Below, one piece after another: positions 16,421 to 25,614 of a stretch of 64,000 nucleotides of DNA. Within the stretch, counting starts at the first letter, position 1; each line of letters opens with the position of its first letter. Under the pieces are notes generated by a model. It was not told the origin of the DNA. It saw only the letters and a list, made by a program, of their open reading frames with translations, and searched no databases. The stretch is from JAUUSJ01 sp051880475 (GTDB lineage Bacteria; Bacillota; Clostridia; Lachnospirales; Lachnospiraceae). The stretch covers positions 62,001-126,000 of the forward strand of contig JBJEOA010000004.1 in NCBI GenBank assembly GCA_051880475.1, in the 5' to 3' direction. The translations under genes were made by a program, and so were the position numbers.

Positions 16421-18529
16421 ATGCTGCTAACCAATCGTTCTGAAAAAATCATAAGGATTCTCGCACGCTTTCCCAAAAATCAACCTGTTACTACTTCTAT
16501 CATCTCGGAAGAGCTAAATATAAGCACACGGTCTGTGCAACGGGAACTTGTGACAGTAGAACAATGGCTAAAGAGTAATCATTTTAAACTTATTCGAAAA
16601 CGCGGGACTGGACTTACCCTTGATGAATCTGAGGAGCGTATTGAAGAACTTCTCTCACTTCTCCCAAATCAAAATAATTCTGATTCTATCCAGATGGAAG
16701 ACCGCGATTCACGTCAAAAAGCGTTGCGGGATGAGTTACTTCTCGCTGAATCCCCTATTAAGTCTTTTTACTTTACAGAAAAATTTTGGATTTCAGAAGG
16801 AACTCTCTCTAGTGATCTGACTCAGATTACACCTTGGTTTGAAAAATATGGCTTAAAACTCGTTCGCCGTCCAGGACTTGGTATTTTTATCGAGGGGAAA
16901 GAACTGGCGAAACGCCGTGCTATTACTTCAAGCTTTGAACAATACATTGAGGAATGTACATTCTCTGATAGTATAAAAAAACATGAGTTTTATCATCAAA
17001 TTGAATTTATTCACGGAATTGACCCAGATATTTCTAGACAAGTGAATGAAATTTTAGAAAAAAGTGAAAACGAGTTAGGACTTCGCTTTTCTGACAGCGG
17101 ATTTTTAAATCTTTTATTATATATTACACTTTCGCTGCAACATATAAAAAAAGGACAGGAAATAGAACTTGAGATAAAAGAATACGAAGATATTTTTATC
17201 ACTCCAGAATACGCCATAGCTGAAAAAATGACCACCTATTTACATCAACTTCTTCATATTAATATCTCTAGAGAAGAAACTTGTGGAATCGCCTTACAGC
17301 TAAACGCAACAAAACTTTCCTTTAAAGGTAGCCGAGATTTAACAAGAAGCCGCGATATCAATATTCATCAGCTTGTTCTCTCCATTATAAAGTCTGTCAG
17401 CAATGATTTAATGATTGATTTTACCTCGGATAATGTTTTAGTTAGTGACTTAACTACACATATTCAGCCGACAATTGGACGTCTTCGTGCGGGTATTCCA
17501 ACAGACAATCCTCTACTTAATAATCTCCAAACAGATTATCCAGATATTTATAATGCCTGTAAACACGCAGCCTATTTTTTGACAAAAGAGCTAGATATCG
17601 AAAAAGTACCTGACAGCGAAATAGGATTTTTAACAATGCATTTTGGTGCAGCGATGGAGCGAAAAGAAAAACAAAATCGTCGTATCTCTGCCATCATTGT
17701 TTGTCCAACTGGAATTGGAACTTCTAGATTATTGGCGGCTGACCTAAGCAAAGAATATCCCGAATTGGATATTCACGGTACTATGTCTGCTTTTAGCCTA
17801 AACACAAAAAAACTTTTGCAAGAGGGAATCGAACTTATTATTTCTACCGTAAAATTAAATATAGGTTTTCGCTATGTTCAAGTAAGCACCCTTCTTACTA
17901 ATCAAGACAGAATGCTCTTGAAGTCCAAAATTGATATTATACTAAGACAAAAGAAAGTGGCATTTTCCCCGATTGAACACCTTTCTAATTTTATTTCTAA
18001 GAAAGATGTAGAGTATATTTGTACTTTGGGAAATGAGATTTATTCACTGCTTGATAATATAAAAATTGACCATGCTCCAATTCTTCGCAATCGGCAAGAA
18101 CTCATTTCTTACTCTGCCTCGATTTTTGCAAAAGATGAACATATGGAAAAACATCTCTATAATGTTTTAAAAACAAGAGATGACCTCTCAGACACATATA
18201 TTCGACAATTCCATGCGTTATTATTACATGGGGTTAGTTCTCTTATTAAACATCCTCGTTTTGGATACGTTCGCTTAGAGTTGCCATTTTACGAAGATGG
18301 AAAAAAAGTAATTTTAGGTGCTATCGTCTCTTTTATTCCAGATGGAGATTTAAAGAAAATAAGTGCGGCAATTACAAGTGAGGCAATTGGCACTCTCATA
18401 GAAGAACCAAAGCTTTTAGAAAATATTCGAGCAGAAAAAATAGAAGATGTTCATGAAATTCTTGAAAAATCTTTGCTCCGATTTTACCGTCAAGATGTTG
18501 CGGAACGACTTAATCTCCCAACAGATTAG
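16421..18529 (+). CDS. mtlR: Mannitol operon transcriptional activator (PRD/EIIB/EIIA protein)
   Basis: The 702-residue protein has the MtlR layout: an N-terminal helix-turn-helix (residues about 5-65, with ISTRSVQRELVTVEQWL), a second DNA-binding-like part, two PTS regulation domains (about 190-395, with the conserved His-bearing segments), an EIIB-like domain with the Cys motif VCPTGIGTSRLLAA near 425, and an EIIA-like domain near 550-690 (LLLHGVSSLIKHPRFG). In bacilli, phosphorylation of these domains by HPr and the mannitol PTS sets activity. Its divergence from mtlA makes local control very likely. Confidence 0.92.
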   Translation: MLLTNRSEKIIRILARFPKNQPVTTSIISEELNISTRSVQRELVTVEQWLKSNHFKLIRKRGTGLTLDESEERIEELLSLLPNQNNSDSIQMEDRDSRQKALRDELLLAESPIKSFYFTEKFWISEGTLSSDLTQITPWFEKYGLKLVRRPGLGIFIEGKELAKRRAITSSFEQYIEECTFSDSIKKHEFYHQIEFIHGIDPDISRQVNEILEKSENELGLRFSDSGFLNLLLYITLSLQHIKKGQEIELEIKEYEDIFITPEYAIAEKMTTYLHQLLHINISREETCGIALQLNATKLSFKGSRDLTRSRDINIHQLVLSIIKSVSNDLMIDFTSDNVLVSDLTTHIQPTIGRLRAGIPTDNPLLNNLQTDYPDIYNACKHAAYFLTKELDIEKVPDSEIGFLTMHFGAAMERKEKQNRRISAIIVCPTGIGTSRLLAADLSKEYPELDIHGTMSAFSLNTKKLLQEGIELIISTVKLNIGFRYVQVSTLLTNQDRMLLKSKIDIILRQKKVAFSPIEHLSNFISKKDVEYICTLGNEIYSLLDNIKIDHAPILRNRQELISYSASIFAKDEHMEKHLYNVLKTRDDLSDTYIRQFHALLLHGVSSLIKHPRFGYVRLELPFYEDGKKVILGAIVSFIPDGDLKKISAAITSEAIGTLIEEPKLLENIRAEKIEDVHEILEKSLLRFYRQDVAERLNLPTD

Positions 18530-18581
18530 ATAGCATGCAAAGATATCTCCGCAGATATGAGTATAAGCATTATATAAAAAT

Positions 18582-18625
18582 AAGACTGTTACCTTAATCA
18601 AAAATCCTCTTAAAGTAACAGTCTT
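18582..18625. terminator. Bidirectional terminator between mtlR and clpB
   Basis: AAGACTGTTAC (18582-18592) and GTAACAGTCTT (18615-18625) form a stem followed by GTTTTTTAT on the plus strand. The genes converge here. Confidence 0.7.
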
Positions 18626-18650
18626 GTTTTTTATATGATTTTATTTTTTA

Positions 18651-21236
18651 TTATTTTTTTACTTTTGCGATGAGCATATTATTTTCCACGTCGATCAGTA
18701 TGATATCTTCGGCACTTAATCCATCACTCAAAATTAATCTCGCTGCCAATGTCTCGACATTTTTTTGTAAATATCTCTTTAGTGGTCTCGCTCCATAAAG
18801 AGGGTCATATCCATTTTCAATAATATAGGATTTTGCCTCTTTTGTAAGCTCCACCTTAATTTCTTTATCGACGAGACGCTTATTCAAATCTGCAACTAAT
18901 AAATCAATAATAGACTCCATATTTTCCTTTGTAAGTGGTTTAAAGAGAATAGTTTCGTCTAAACGATTCAAAAATTCTGGTCTAAAATGGGCTTTTAACT
19001 CTTGCATAACAAGATTTTGTGCCTGCTCTGTAATCTCTCCTCTATCGTCAATACCCTCTAATAAATAAGAAGATCCAATATTAGATGTCATAATTAAAAT
19101 CGTATTTTTAAAATCTACGGTTTTTCCCTTAGAGTCCGTAACACGACCGTCATCTAAAATTTGCAAAAGAACGTTAAATACGTCTGGATGTGCTTTTTCT
19201 ATCTCGTCAAAAAGCACGACAGAATAAGGCTTTCTTCTGACAGCCTCTGTCAACTGTCCCCCCTCCTCGTATCCTACATATCCTGGAGGCGCTCCAATTA
19301 ATCTAGACACAGAATGTTTCTCCATATACTCACTCATATCAATACGGACAATATTTTGCTCATTATCAAATAGACTCTCTGCGAGTGCCTTCGCAAGTTC
19401 TGTCTTTCCCACACCAGTTGGTCCTAAGAATAAGAAAGAACCGATTGGCTTCTTTGGATCTTTAATTCCTGCTTTTGAGCGAATAATCGCATCTGTCACT
19501 CTAGATACTCCCTCATCTTGTCCGATTACTCTCTTATGAAGCACCTCGTCAAGATGAAGCGTTTTATTTCTCTCACTCTCCGTAAGCTTAGACACTGGAA
19601 TTCCTGTCCATCTAGAAATAATACTTGCAATTTCTTCTTCGCTTACTTTTTCATGAACAAGCTTTGCAGCCTTATTTTTTGTCTTTTCTTCTTCTTCCTC
19701 TAATTGTTTTTTAAGAGCTGGCAATGTACCATATTGTAACTCTGATGCCTTATTAAAATCATAATTTCTCTCTGCAATTTGAAGTTCTCCTTGCACTTTC
19801 TCTATCTCTTCTTTTAGTTTTTGTACTTTTTCAATAGAAGCCTTTTCATTATCCCAAGTTGCCTTTTGGCTATTAAACTCTTCTTTCATAGAAGCAAGCT
19901 CTTTTTGAATTGCCGCAAGTCTATCCTGACTTAAACGGTCTGTCTCTTTTTTAAGAGCCGTCTCTTCTATCTTAAGCTGTGTCATCTTTCTTTGCATTTC
20001 ATCAAGTTCTGTAGGCATAGAATTTAATTCTGTCTTAATAAGAGCACATGCTTCATCCACCAAGTCAATCGCCTTATCTGGCAAGAAACGGTCAGAAATA
20101 TATCGATTTGACAAGGTTGCCGCTGCAACAAGAGCAGAATCTGTAATTTTTACTCCGTGAAATACCTCATAGCGATCTTTTAATCCTCTCAAAATCGAAA
20201 TCGTGTCTTCTACATTTGGTTCATCGACCATAACTGGCTGGAATCTTCTCTCTAAGGCAGCATCTTTTTCAATATAAAGACGATACTCATCTAATGTTGT
20301 TGCACCAATACAGTGAAGTTCTCCTCTAGCAAGCATAGGTTTTAACATATTTCCAGCGTCCATAGAACCTTCTGTCTTACCTGCTCCCACAATGGTGTGA
20401 AGCTCATCAATAAATAAAATAATCTGTCCATCGCTCGCTTTTACTTCCTCAAGAACGGCTTTTAGACGCTCCTCAAACTCTCCTCGATATTTTGCCCCTG
20501 CCACTAAAGAACCCATATCAAGTGCAAAAAGTTTCTTATCTTTTAGCGTCTCTGGAACATCTCCCTTTACAATTCTTTGTGCAAGTCCCTCCACTACTGC
20601 AGTTTTGCCTACACCCGGCTCACCAATTAATACTGGGTTATTTTTTGATTTTCTTGATAAAATACGGACAACATTGCGGATTTCACTATCTCTTCCTATA
20701 ACCGGATCTAATTTTTGAGCTTTCGCTCTCTCTACCAAGTCATATCCATATTTTTCCAATGTATCATAAGTAGCTTCTGGATTATCGCTCGTTACTTTTT
20801 GATTCCCTCTTACTGTGGATAGCGCCTGTAAGAATCTCTCTCTCGTAATTCCGTAAGCTCTAAATAATTCTTTTATCTCCTTATTTGGATGTTCTATTAA
20901 TGATAAAAATAAATGCTCTACAGATACATATTCATCCTGCATTCTTTTAGCTTCATCTTCTGCCTGCACTAATACTTTATTAAGTGCATTGCTAATATAT
21001 AATTTGCCACCTGATACTTTTGGCTTTTTTTCTAATAATTTTTGTGTCTGCTGTAAGAAAGAATCTTTTTGGATTTCCATCTTCTCAATCAGTTTAAAAA
21101 TCAAACTATCTTCTATCGTTAATAGGCTATACAAAAAATGTTCTTGGTCTATCTCTTGATTACCATATTCATAGGCTAACTTTTCGCAATCATTAATAGC
21201 TTGAATTGATTTTTGCGTAAATTTATTGATATTCAT
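18651..21236 (-). CDS. clpB: ATP-dependent chaperone ClpB
   Basis: The 861-residue protein has a Clp N-terminal repeat domain (starting MNINKFTQKSIQAI), AAA+ domain 1 (GEPGVGKT), a long coiled-coil middle domain (about 405-525) with the ClpB-type Lys/Glu-rich motifs, and AAA+ domain 2 (GPTGVGKT). There is no ClpP-docking loop. ClpB extracts proteins from aggregates together with DnaK. I use the ATG at 21236, which has AAGGAGGGG upstream; the upstream 26 codons of open frame include the promoter. No CIRCE or CtsR-type operator is evident. Confidence 0.95.
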   Translation of the reverse strand: MNINKFTQKSIQAINDCEKLAYEYGNQEIDQEHFLYSLLTIEDSLIFKLIEKMEIQKDSFLQQTQKLLEKKPKVSGGKLYISNALNKVLVQAEDEAKRMQDEYVSVEHLFLSLIEHPNKEIKELFRAYGITRERFLQALSTVRGNQKVTSDNPEATYDTLEKYGYDLVERAKAQKLDPVIGRDSEIRNVVRILSRKSKNNPVLIGEPGVGKTAVVEGLAQRIVKGDVPETLKDKKLFALDMGSLVAGAKYRGEFEERLKAVLEEVKASDGQIILFIDELHTIVGAGKTEGSMDAGNMLKPMLARGELHCIGATTLDEYRLYIEKDAALERRFQPVMVDEPNVEDTISILRGLKDRYEVFHGVKITDSALVAAATLSNRYISDRFLPDKAIDLVDEACALIKTELNSMPTELDEMQRKMTQLKIEETALKKETDRLSQDRLAAIQKELASMKEEFNSQKATWDNEKASIEKVQKLKEEIEKVQGELQIAERNYDFNKASELQYGTLPALKKQLEEEEEKTKNKAAKLVHEKVSEEEIASIISRWTGIPVSKLTESERNKTLHLDEVLHKRVIGQDEGVSRVTDAIIRSKAGIKDPKKPIGSFLFLGPTGVGKTELAKALAESLFDNEQNIVRIDMSEYMEKHSVSRLIGAPPGYVGYEEGGQLTEAVRRKPYSVVLFDEIEKAHPDVFNVLLQILDDGRVTDSKGKTVDFKNTILIMTSNIGSSYLLEGIDDRGEITEQAQNLVMQELKAHFRPEFLNRLDETILFKPLTKENMESIIDLLVADLNKRLVDKEIKVELTKEAKSYIIENGYDPLYGARPLKRYLQKNVETLAARLILSDGLSAEDIILIDVENNMLIAKVKK

Positions 21237-21281
21237 AAAACCCCTCCTTAAACTTTTTAGCTTTTTACTTGTTCTATAAGA

Positions 21282-21310
21282 ACTATAACACTTAGAATTT
21301 AAAATTGCAA
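21282..21310 (-). promoter_or_regulatory. Promoter of clpB
   Basis: On the minus strand TTGCAA (21305-21310), a 17-bp spacer and TATAGT (21282-21287). The short inverted repeat GTTCT-ATA-AGAAC (21271-21283) covers the end of the -10 box and the expected start site and could be an operator. Confidence 0.55.
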
Positions 21311-21374
21311 GCAAAATTTTATATAAATTTTAAGATAGAATTTAAGAATTTCTTATTATATTTTTCCAAAACAA

Positions 21375-21407
21375 AAAATCCTGTATTCATTATAAATACA
21401 GGATTTT
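21375..21407 (-). terminator. Terminator of the tRNA-Leu gene
   Basis: AAAATCCTGTATT and AATACAGGATTTT are exact reverse complements with a 7-base loop, starting six bases after the tRNA 3' end; TTTTTTG follows on the minus strand. Confidence 0.8.
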
Positions 21408-21412
21408 CTTCA

Positions 21413-21495
21413 TGCCGCTGGCCGGACTCGAACCGGCACGGCTACTAACCGCTTGATTTTGAGTCAAGTGCGTCTGCCAATTCCGCCACAGCGGC
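21413..21495 (-). tRNA. tRNA-Leu, anticodon CAA
   Basis: The 83-base minus-strand gene folds as a class II tRNA. The acceptor stem is GCCGCTG with CAGCGGC and discriminator A. The anticodon arm is CTTGA-CTCAAAA-TCAAG, which places CAA in the anticodon. There is a variable arm with GCGGTTAGTAGCCGT and a T-arm GCCGGTTCGAGTCCGGC. The 3' CCA is not encoded. It reads UUG codons. It stands alone, not in a tRNA cluster. Confidence 0.95.
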
Positions 21496-21654
21496 TTACT
21501 ATATTATGTTCTCTCTCGAACAGTTAATATAATATCACAGTAATTCCAAAAAATCAAGCCTTTTTTTAATTTTATTTTAATTTTTTAAATTTTATCTTTT
21601 TATAAAACAAAACAAACAATTCACTATAAGTATCGCAACAATTATTAAGAATAC

Positions 21655-23151
21655 TTATTTCTTCTCCAATGCCTTCTCAAGAGCATCCACAACTGTCTCC
21701 AAAACTTTTATTCTCGCATAGTATTTGTCATTACCTTCTACGATAATCCAAGGTGCGTAGGTTGTAGATGTTCTTAAAATCATCTCATTTACAGCAATCT
21801 CATACTGGTCCCATTTATCACGGTTTCTCCAATCTTCATCTGTAATTTTCCACTGTTTATCAGGATTTTGCTGACGATCCTTAAACCTTCTCTCTTGCTC
21901 ATCTTTATCAATATGCATCCAAAATTTAATTACAACTGCACCTTCTTTTGCGAGATGTTCCTCCATCATATTCATCTCTTTATACGCTCTTTGCCACTCA
22001 TTTTTGGTGCAAAAGCCTTCCAAACGTTCCACCATTACACGACCATACCATGTACGATCAAAAATTGCAATATGTCCATTTTTTGGCATAGCATTCCAAA
22101 AACGCCATAAATAATGATGCTTTTTCTCAATATCATTTGGAGCTGCTGTTGGAATCACACGATAACCTCTTGGGTCAAGCTTCTCTGTTAATCTCTTAAT
22201 CGCTCCTCCTTTTCCACCAGCATCCCAACCTTCAAAAGCAAGGACAACTGGAATTCGATTTAAATAACATTCATTATGGAGTTTTTGTAACTTTTTCTGT
22301 GCCTTTTTTAGTCTCTCTTTATATTCTTCTTTTGTAAGAGATAATGATAAATCTGCTCCGTCAAGGACAGATCCTTTCATCATCTTTAGTTTACTCTGCT
22401 CTAACATCGCATTTGGAACATCTGTCTTATCTGGATTTTCCTTTCTATCAATTGCCTGTGTAAGTTCTGCTATTACAACAGACATAATCTTAATGATAGC
22501 AAAGTCTCCATCCGTTGCCTCAATAATATTCCAAGGTGCAAATTCATTATCTGTCTTCTCTAAAGTCTCATTTGTAATGTCAAAATACTGAGCATAATTT
22601 TTATTATGTCTCCAATCGTCTTCTGTTACTTTCCATTTTGTTTCTTTATTCTCGACTAATTTCTTAAAACGTTTCTTTTGCTCCTTTTGGGAAATATGCA
22701 AAAATAACTTAATAATGAGCATCCCGTCATCTGCTAAAACTCTCTCAAAAGAATTAATTGCAGTATATGCCTCTGCCAATTTATCATCTGTCGTAATCCC
22801 ATCTATGCGATCAGCCAATGCAATTCGATACCAGCTTCTATCAAAAATAGCAATACGTCCATTTTCTGGAAGACGAGTCCAAAATCTCCAAAGATATGGT
22901 CTCATACTCTCTTCCTCAGAAGTTTTATTGGTTGTATAAACATCAAATCCTCTAGGATCAAGCGGTGCAATTAAACGATTAATTAAAGTTCCTTTTCCAG
23001 CAGCTCCCCATCCTTCAAATATAATAGAAACAGGAATTCCTAAAGATTTTGCCTTTCTTTGTAACTTAGATAATTTAAGAGAATATTCTTCTAATAGTTC
23101 TTTGTATTTTTCCTTCTTTAATGTTTTCTTCAAGTCAATTTTTTCTAGCAT
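21655..23151 (-). CDS. Two-domain PPK2 kinase, probable polyphosphate:AMP phosphotransferase
   Basis: The 498-residue protein contains two consecutive PPK2 domains. The first has FEGWGAAGKGTLI and FDRSWYRIAL. The second has FEGWDAGGKGGAIKR and FDRTWYGRVMVERLEG, closer to the canonical Walker A and lid motifs. Two-domain PPK2 proteins of this kind use polyphosphate to turn AMP into ADP, with the C-terminal half catalytic. The first half lacks the Asp of the GxDAxGKG motif (Gly here), which fits an inactive N-terminal half. The ATG at 23151 has GAGGAGGGA upstream. No polyphosphate kinase 1 gene is nearby. Confidence 0.85.
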   Translation of the reverse strand: MLEKIDLKKTLKKEKYKELLEEYSLKLSKLQRKAKSLGIPVSIIFEGWGAAGKGTLINRLIAPLDPRGFDVYTTNKTSEEESMRPYLWRFWTRLPENGRIAIFDRSWYRIALADRIDGITTDDKLAEAYTAINSFERVLADDGMLIIKLFLHISQKEQKKRFKKLVENKETKWKVTEDDWRHNKNYAQYFDITNETLEKTDNEFAPWNIIEATDGDFAIIKIMSVVIAELTQAIDRKENPDKTDVPNAMLEQSKLKMMKGSVLDGADLSLSLTKEEYKERLKKAQKKLQKLHNECYLNRIPVVLAFEGWDAGGKGGAIKRLTEKLDPRGYRVIPTAAPNDIEKKHHYLWRFWNAMPKNGHIAIFDRTWYGRVMVERLEGFCTKNEWQRAYKEMNMMEEHLAKEGAVVIKFWMHIDKDEQERRFKDRQQNPDKQWKITDEDWRNRDKWDQYEIAVNEMILRTSTTYAPWIIVEGNDKYYARIKVLETVVDALEKALEKK

Positions 23152-23230
23152 ATTTTTGTCCCTCCTCAAACAGGTTTCATATTAAAACACGGTATCTATT
23201 ATGTATTGCTTTGCAATCCATCTTTATTAT

Positions 23231-23259
23231 AGTATACCATTATTTAGGAAATGATACAA
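23231..23259 (-). promoter_or_regulatory. Promoter of the PPK2 gene
   Basis: On the minus strand TTGTAT (23254-23259), a 17-bp spacer and TATACT (23231-23236). A short stem ATTGC-TTT-GCAAT follows in the leader. Confidence 0.5.
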
Positions 23260-23399
23260 TTTATAGTTACTATTTATTGTTAATTTTTACGTTTTTTATA
23301 GATTATTTTTTGTTTTTCTATGCATTATGCTTGTAATTATTTTACAAAAATTTCTGTATTACTAAATTTTGTAGCTCTCCACTCACTAACTTTCTATTT

Positions 23400-23888
23400 T
23401 TATCCTTCTTTACAAATATCCGCTAATTTTCCATCTGTAACACGAATCAAATCGTCTGGAGAAAGCTCTATTTGAAATCCAATTTTTCCAGCACTGACCA
23501 TTATTGTTTCACATTCCTTTGCAGTTTCATGATATACTGTTTCGTATTTCTTTTTCATATTAATAGGGGAACATCCTCCTCGAATATATCCTGTAATCTT
23601 TTGAATATCTTTCACAGGAATCATCTCTATTGTTTTAGCCTTTACTGTCTTTGCTGCTTTTTTTAAATCAAGTTCTCTGCCTACTGGAATGACAAATACA
23701 AAAAAATTTTTCTTTGTATCTGTCGTAACAAGAGTTTTAAATACGCAATCTGGATTTTGTCCAAGTGATTTCGCCACTGTTATCCCATCTACTGCTTCTT
23801 TTCCATGTGGATACTCATGAGCTTTATATCCTATTTTTTCTTTTTCTAATGTACGCATAACATTTGTCTTTAACATTCCCTTTGCCAT
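23400..23888 (-). CDS. ybaK: Cys-tRNA(Pro)/Cys-tRNA(Cys) deacylase, YbaK/EbsC type
   Basis: The 162-residue protein matches the YbaK family, which hydrolyses Cys mischarged on tRNA-Pro. Typical features are the Lys in CVFKTLVTTD, the Gly-rich GYIRGGCSPINMKK segment and the FQIELSPDDL end. It is monocistronic with an AAAGAGGG site. Specificity within the family (YbaK, ProX, EbsC) is not resolved by motifs alone. Confidence 0.9.
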   Translation of the reverse strand: MAKGMLKTNVMRTLEKEKIGYKAHEYPHGKEAVDGITVAKSLGQNPDCVFKTLVTTDTKKNFFVFVIPVGRELDLKKAAKTVKAKTIEMIPVKDIQKITGYIRGGCSPINMKKKYETVYHETAKECETIMVSAGKIGFQIELSPDDLIRVTDGKLADICKEG

Positions 23889-24000
23889 TTTATCCCTCTT
23901 TTCTTGTATTGCTTTTCCTTATCATTTTTTCTTTTTAATTTACCATATAAATTTTCCTTATCATCATCTTATACTATTACTATAATGATAAAAAAAAGCA

Positions 24001-24038
24001 AAAAACATTGAGAGCAAAACTTCACTCTTAATGTTTTT
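24001..24038 (-). terminator. Terminator of the HD-domain gene
   Basis: AAAAACATTGAGAG faces CTCTTAATGTTTTT with one mismatch; on the minus strand it is followed by GCTTTTTTTTATC. It lies 32 bases after the stop of the HD gene. Confidence 0.65.
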
Positions 24039-24069
24039 TGTTTTTTCGTTATAAATTTGAAACTTAAAT

Positions 24070-24672
24070 CTACATCTCTTGTTCTCTTAAATACTGTTCC
24101 ATCTCTTCTTTTACTTTATCCTCGCAAGAACGCATTGCCATAATCGTCTTCTCAAAAAGCTCATCTAAATCCCAATCAAGTTCTTCTGCTCCATTTCGAA
24201 TAACATCTCTAGAACATCCCGCTGCAAATTTTCTGTCTCTAAACTTCTTTTTTAGACTTCTTACTTCCATATCCATCACACTTTTTGACGGACGCATAAG
24301 GGCAGCCGACCAAATGAGTCCTGTTAACTCATCTGTGGCATATAAAACTTTCTCCATATCAAGCTGAGGCTCTATATCACAGCAAATTCCATATCCATGT
24401 GAACAAATGGAATAAATCATATCCTCTCCTACTCCCGCATCTCGCAAAATATCTGGAGCCTTTTGACAATGCTCCTCTGGATACAATTCAAAATCAATAT
24501 CATGTAAAAGTCCTGTAATTCCCCAATAATCTATCTCATCTTCGTATCCTAATTCTTCTGCGTACCAACGCATAACACCTTCTACTGTTAAGGCATGCTG
24601 AATATGAAATGCCTCCTTATTATACTTCTTCAAAAGTTCGAATGCCTCTTCCCGGTTAATCAAACTGTCCAT
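24070..24672 (-). CDS. HD-domain hydrolase
   Basis: The 200-residue protein has an HD domain: His at QHALTVEGVM, the doublet LLHDIDFE, and a later His in CSHGYG and Asp in ATDELTG. These are the expected metal ligands of small HD phosphohydrolases. The region after residue 130 is helical and charged. Proteins of this type are common in Clostridia next to housekeeping genes; the substrate is unknown. The gene has an AGAAAGGAAA site and stands alone. Confidence 0.8.
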   Translation of the reverse strand: MDSLINREEAFELLKKYNKEAFHIQHALTVEGVMRWYAEELGYEDEIDYWGITGLLHDIDFELYPEEHCQKAPDILRDAGVGEDMIYSICSHGYGICCDIEPQLDMEKVLYATDELTGLIWSAALMRPSKSVMDMEVRSLKKKFRDRKFAAGCSRDVIRNGAEELDWDLDELFEKTIMAMRSCEDKVKEEMEQYLREQEM

Positions 24673-24988
24673 TTCCTTTCTCTTTCCTCCAGTTAATCTG
24701 TTTTGTGCAATTATTATATGTTTACCGTCCCATTTTTACCATATCCATCCAGAATCTTCTCTACTTTCTCTGTAATAGATACTTAAGTTATGGTCAAACT
24801 ATTTTTATTTTATCACCTTTTTTTCAAAAATACAACTTACTTTTCTTGCTATTCTAAAAAATTATGGTAAAATTATTTGCATCTTCTTTTTTATAAACTT
24901 ATTTTCATTATTCTAAAAATCAAATTTAAGACCTATTCTTTAAGTGTCTTAAAGTAAAATCACAAAAATAAGGAGGACTATTGATAAA
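24673..24988. other. Divergent intergenic region, HD gene / shikimate kinase-like gene
   Basis: The 316 bases hold no gene. The inverted repeat TTAAGAC (24926-24932) and GTCTTAA (24946-24952) lies about 40 bases before the kinase-like start and may be an operator or a small leader hairpin. AAGGAGGA precedes the kinase start. Confidence 0.4.
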
Positions 24989-25489
24989 ATGAATAATATA
25001 ATTTTAATTGGAATGCCTGGCTCTGGAAAAAGTACCATTGGCGTCGTTCTCGCTAAGGTGCTAGGCTATGATTTTATTGACTCCGATTTGCTCATCCAAA
25101 AAGAAACTGGTCGTCTACTTTGGCAAATTATGGAAAAAGAGGGGATTGACGGATTTAATAAAATAGAAGAAAAAGTAAATAGCTCTATTCAAGCAACAAA
25201 TTCTGTCATTGCCACTGGAGGAAGTGCAGTTTACGGAGAAAAAGCGATGAGGCATCTTGGAAAAATCGGCACGATCGTCTACCTAGATGTGAGCTATCGC
25301 ACTCTTAAGAGAAGACTTGGGGATTTAAAAAAACGGGGTGTTGTTCTAAAACCTAATCAGACTTTACAAGATTTATACAAAGAACGCCTCACACTTTACC
25401 GAAAATACGCTCATATTACTATTGATGCAGATCATCTAAATATTCCACAAACAGTATCTTCTATTATAGATGCAATAAAGCCCAATTAA
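24989..25489 (+). CDS. Shikimate kinase-like protein, atypical substrate site
   Basis: The 166-residue protein has the shikimate kinase fold features: Walker A GMPGSGKST (8-16), the FIDSD motif (Asp31 and Asp33), ATGGS (75-79) and a late Arg in KERLTLY (Arg133). The Arg that binds the shikimate carboxylate in AroK (usually FR..E, Arg58) is missing: the local sequence is GFNKIEE, with Asn57. The usual GGG is GGS. It may therefore use a different substrate. It stands alone, not with other aro genes. I call it AroK-like rather than aroK. Confidence 0.75.
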   Translation: MNNIILIGMPGSGKSTIGVVLAKVLGYDFIDSDLLIQKETGRLLWQIMEKEGIDGFNKIEEKVNSSIQATNSVIATGGSAVYGEKAMRHLGKIGTIVYLDVSYRTLKRRLGDLKKRGVVLKPNQTLQDLYKERLTLYRKYAHITIDADHLNIPQTVSSIIDAIKPN

Positions 25490-25547
25490 TACTCTATCAT
25501 ACAAGAATGAACGAATTCTTAATCTTTTAACCTTAAGATTACAAAAC

Positions 25548-25601
25548 AAAAAGACTATTCCAAAAGAAATTATCTCTTTATTTTTTTGAAATAGTCTTTT
25601 T
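25548..25601. terminator. Bidirectional terminator
   Basis: AAAAAGACTATTCC (25548-25561) and GAAATAGTCTTTTT (25588-25601) pair with one mismatch that becomes G-U on the minus-strand RNA. It serves the kinase-like gene and the HAD gene, which converge. The ACTATYCCA word is shared with the terminator at 4742-4810. Confidence 0.7.
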
Positions 25602-25614
25602 TAATCCTCTATAT

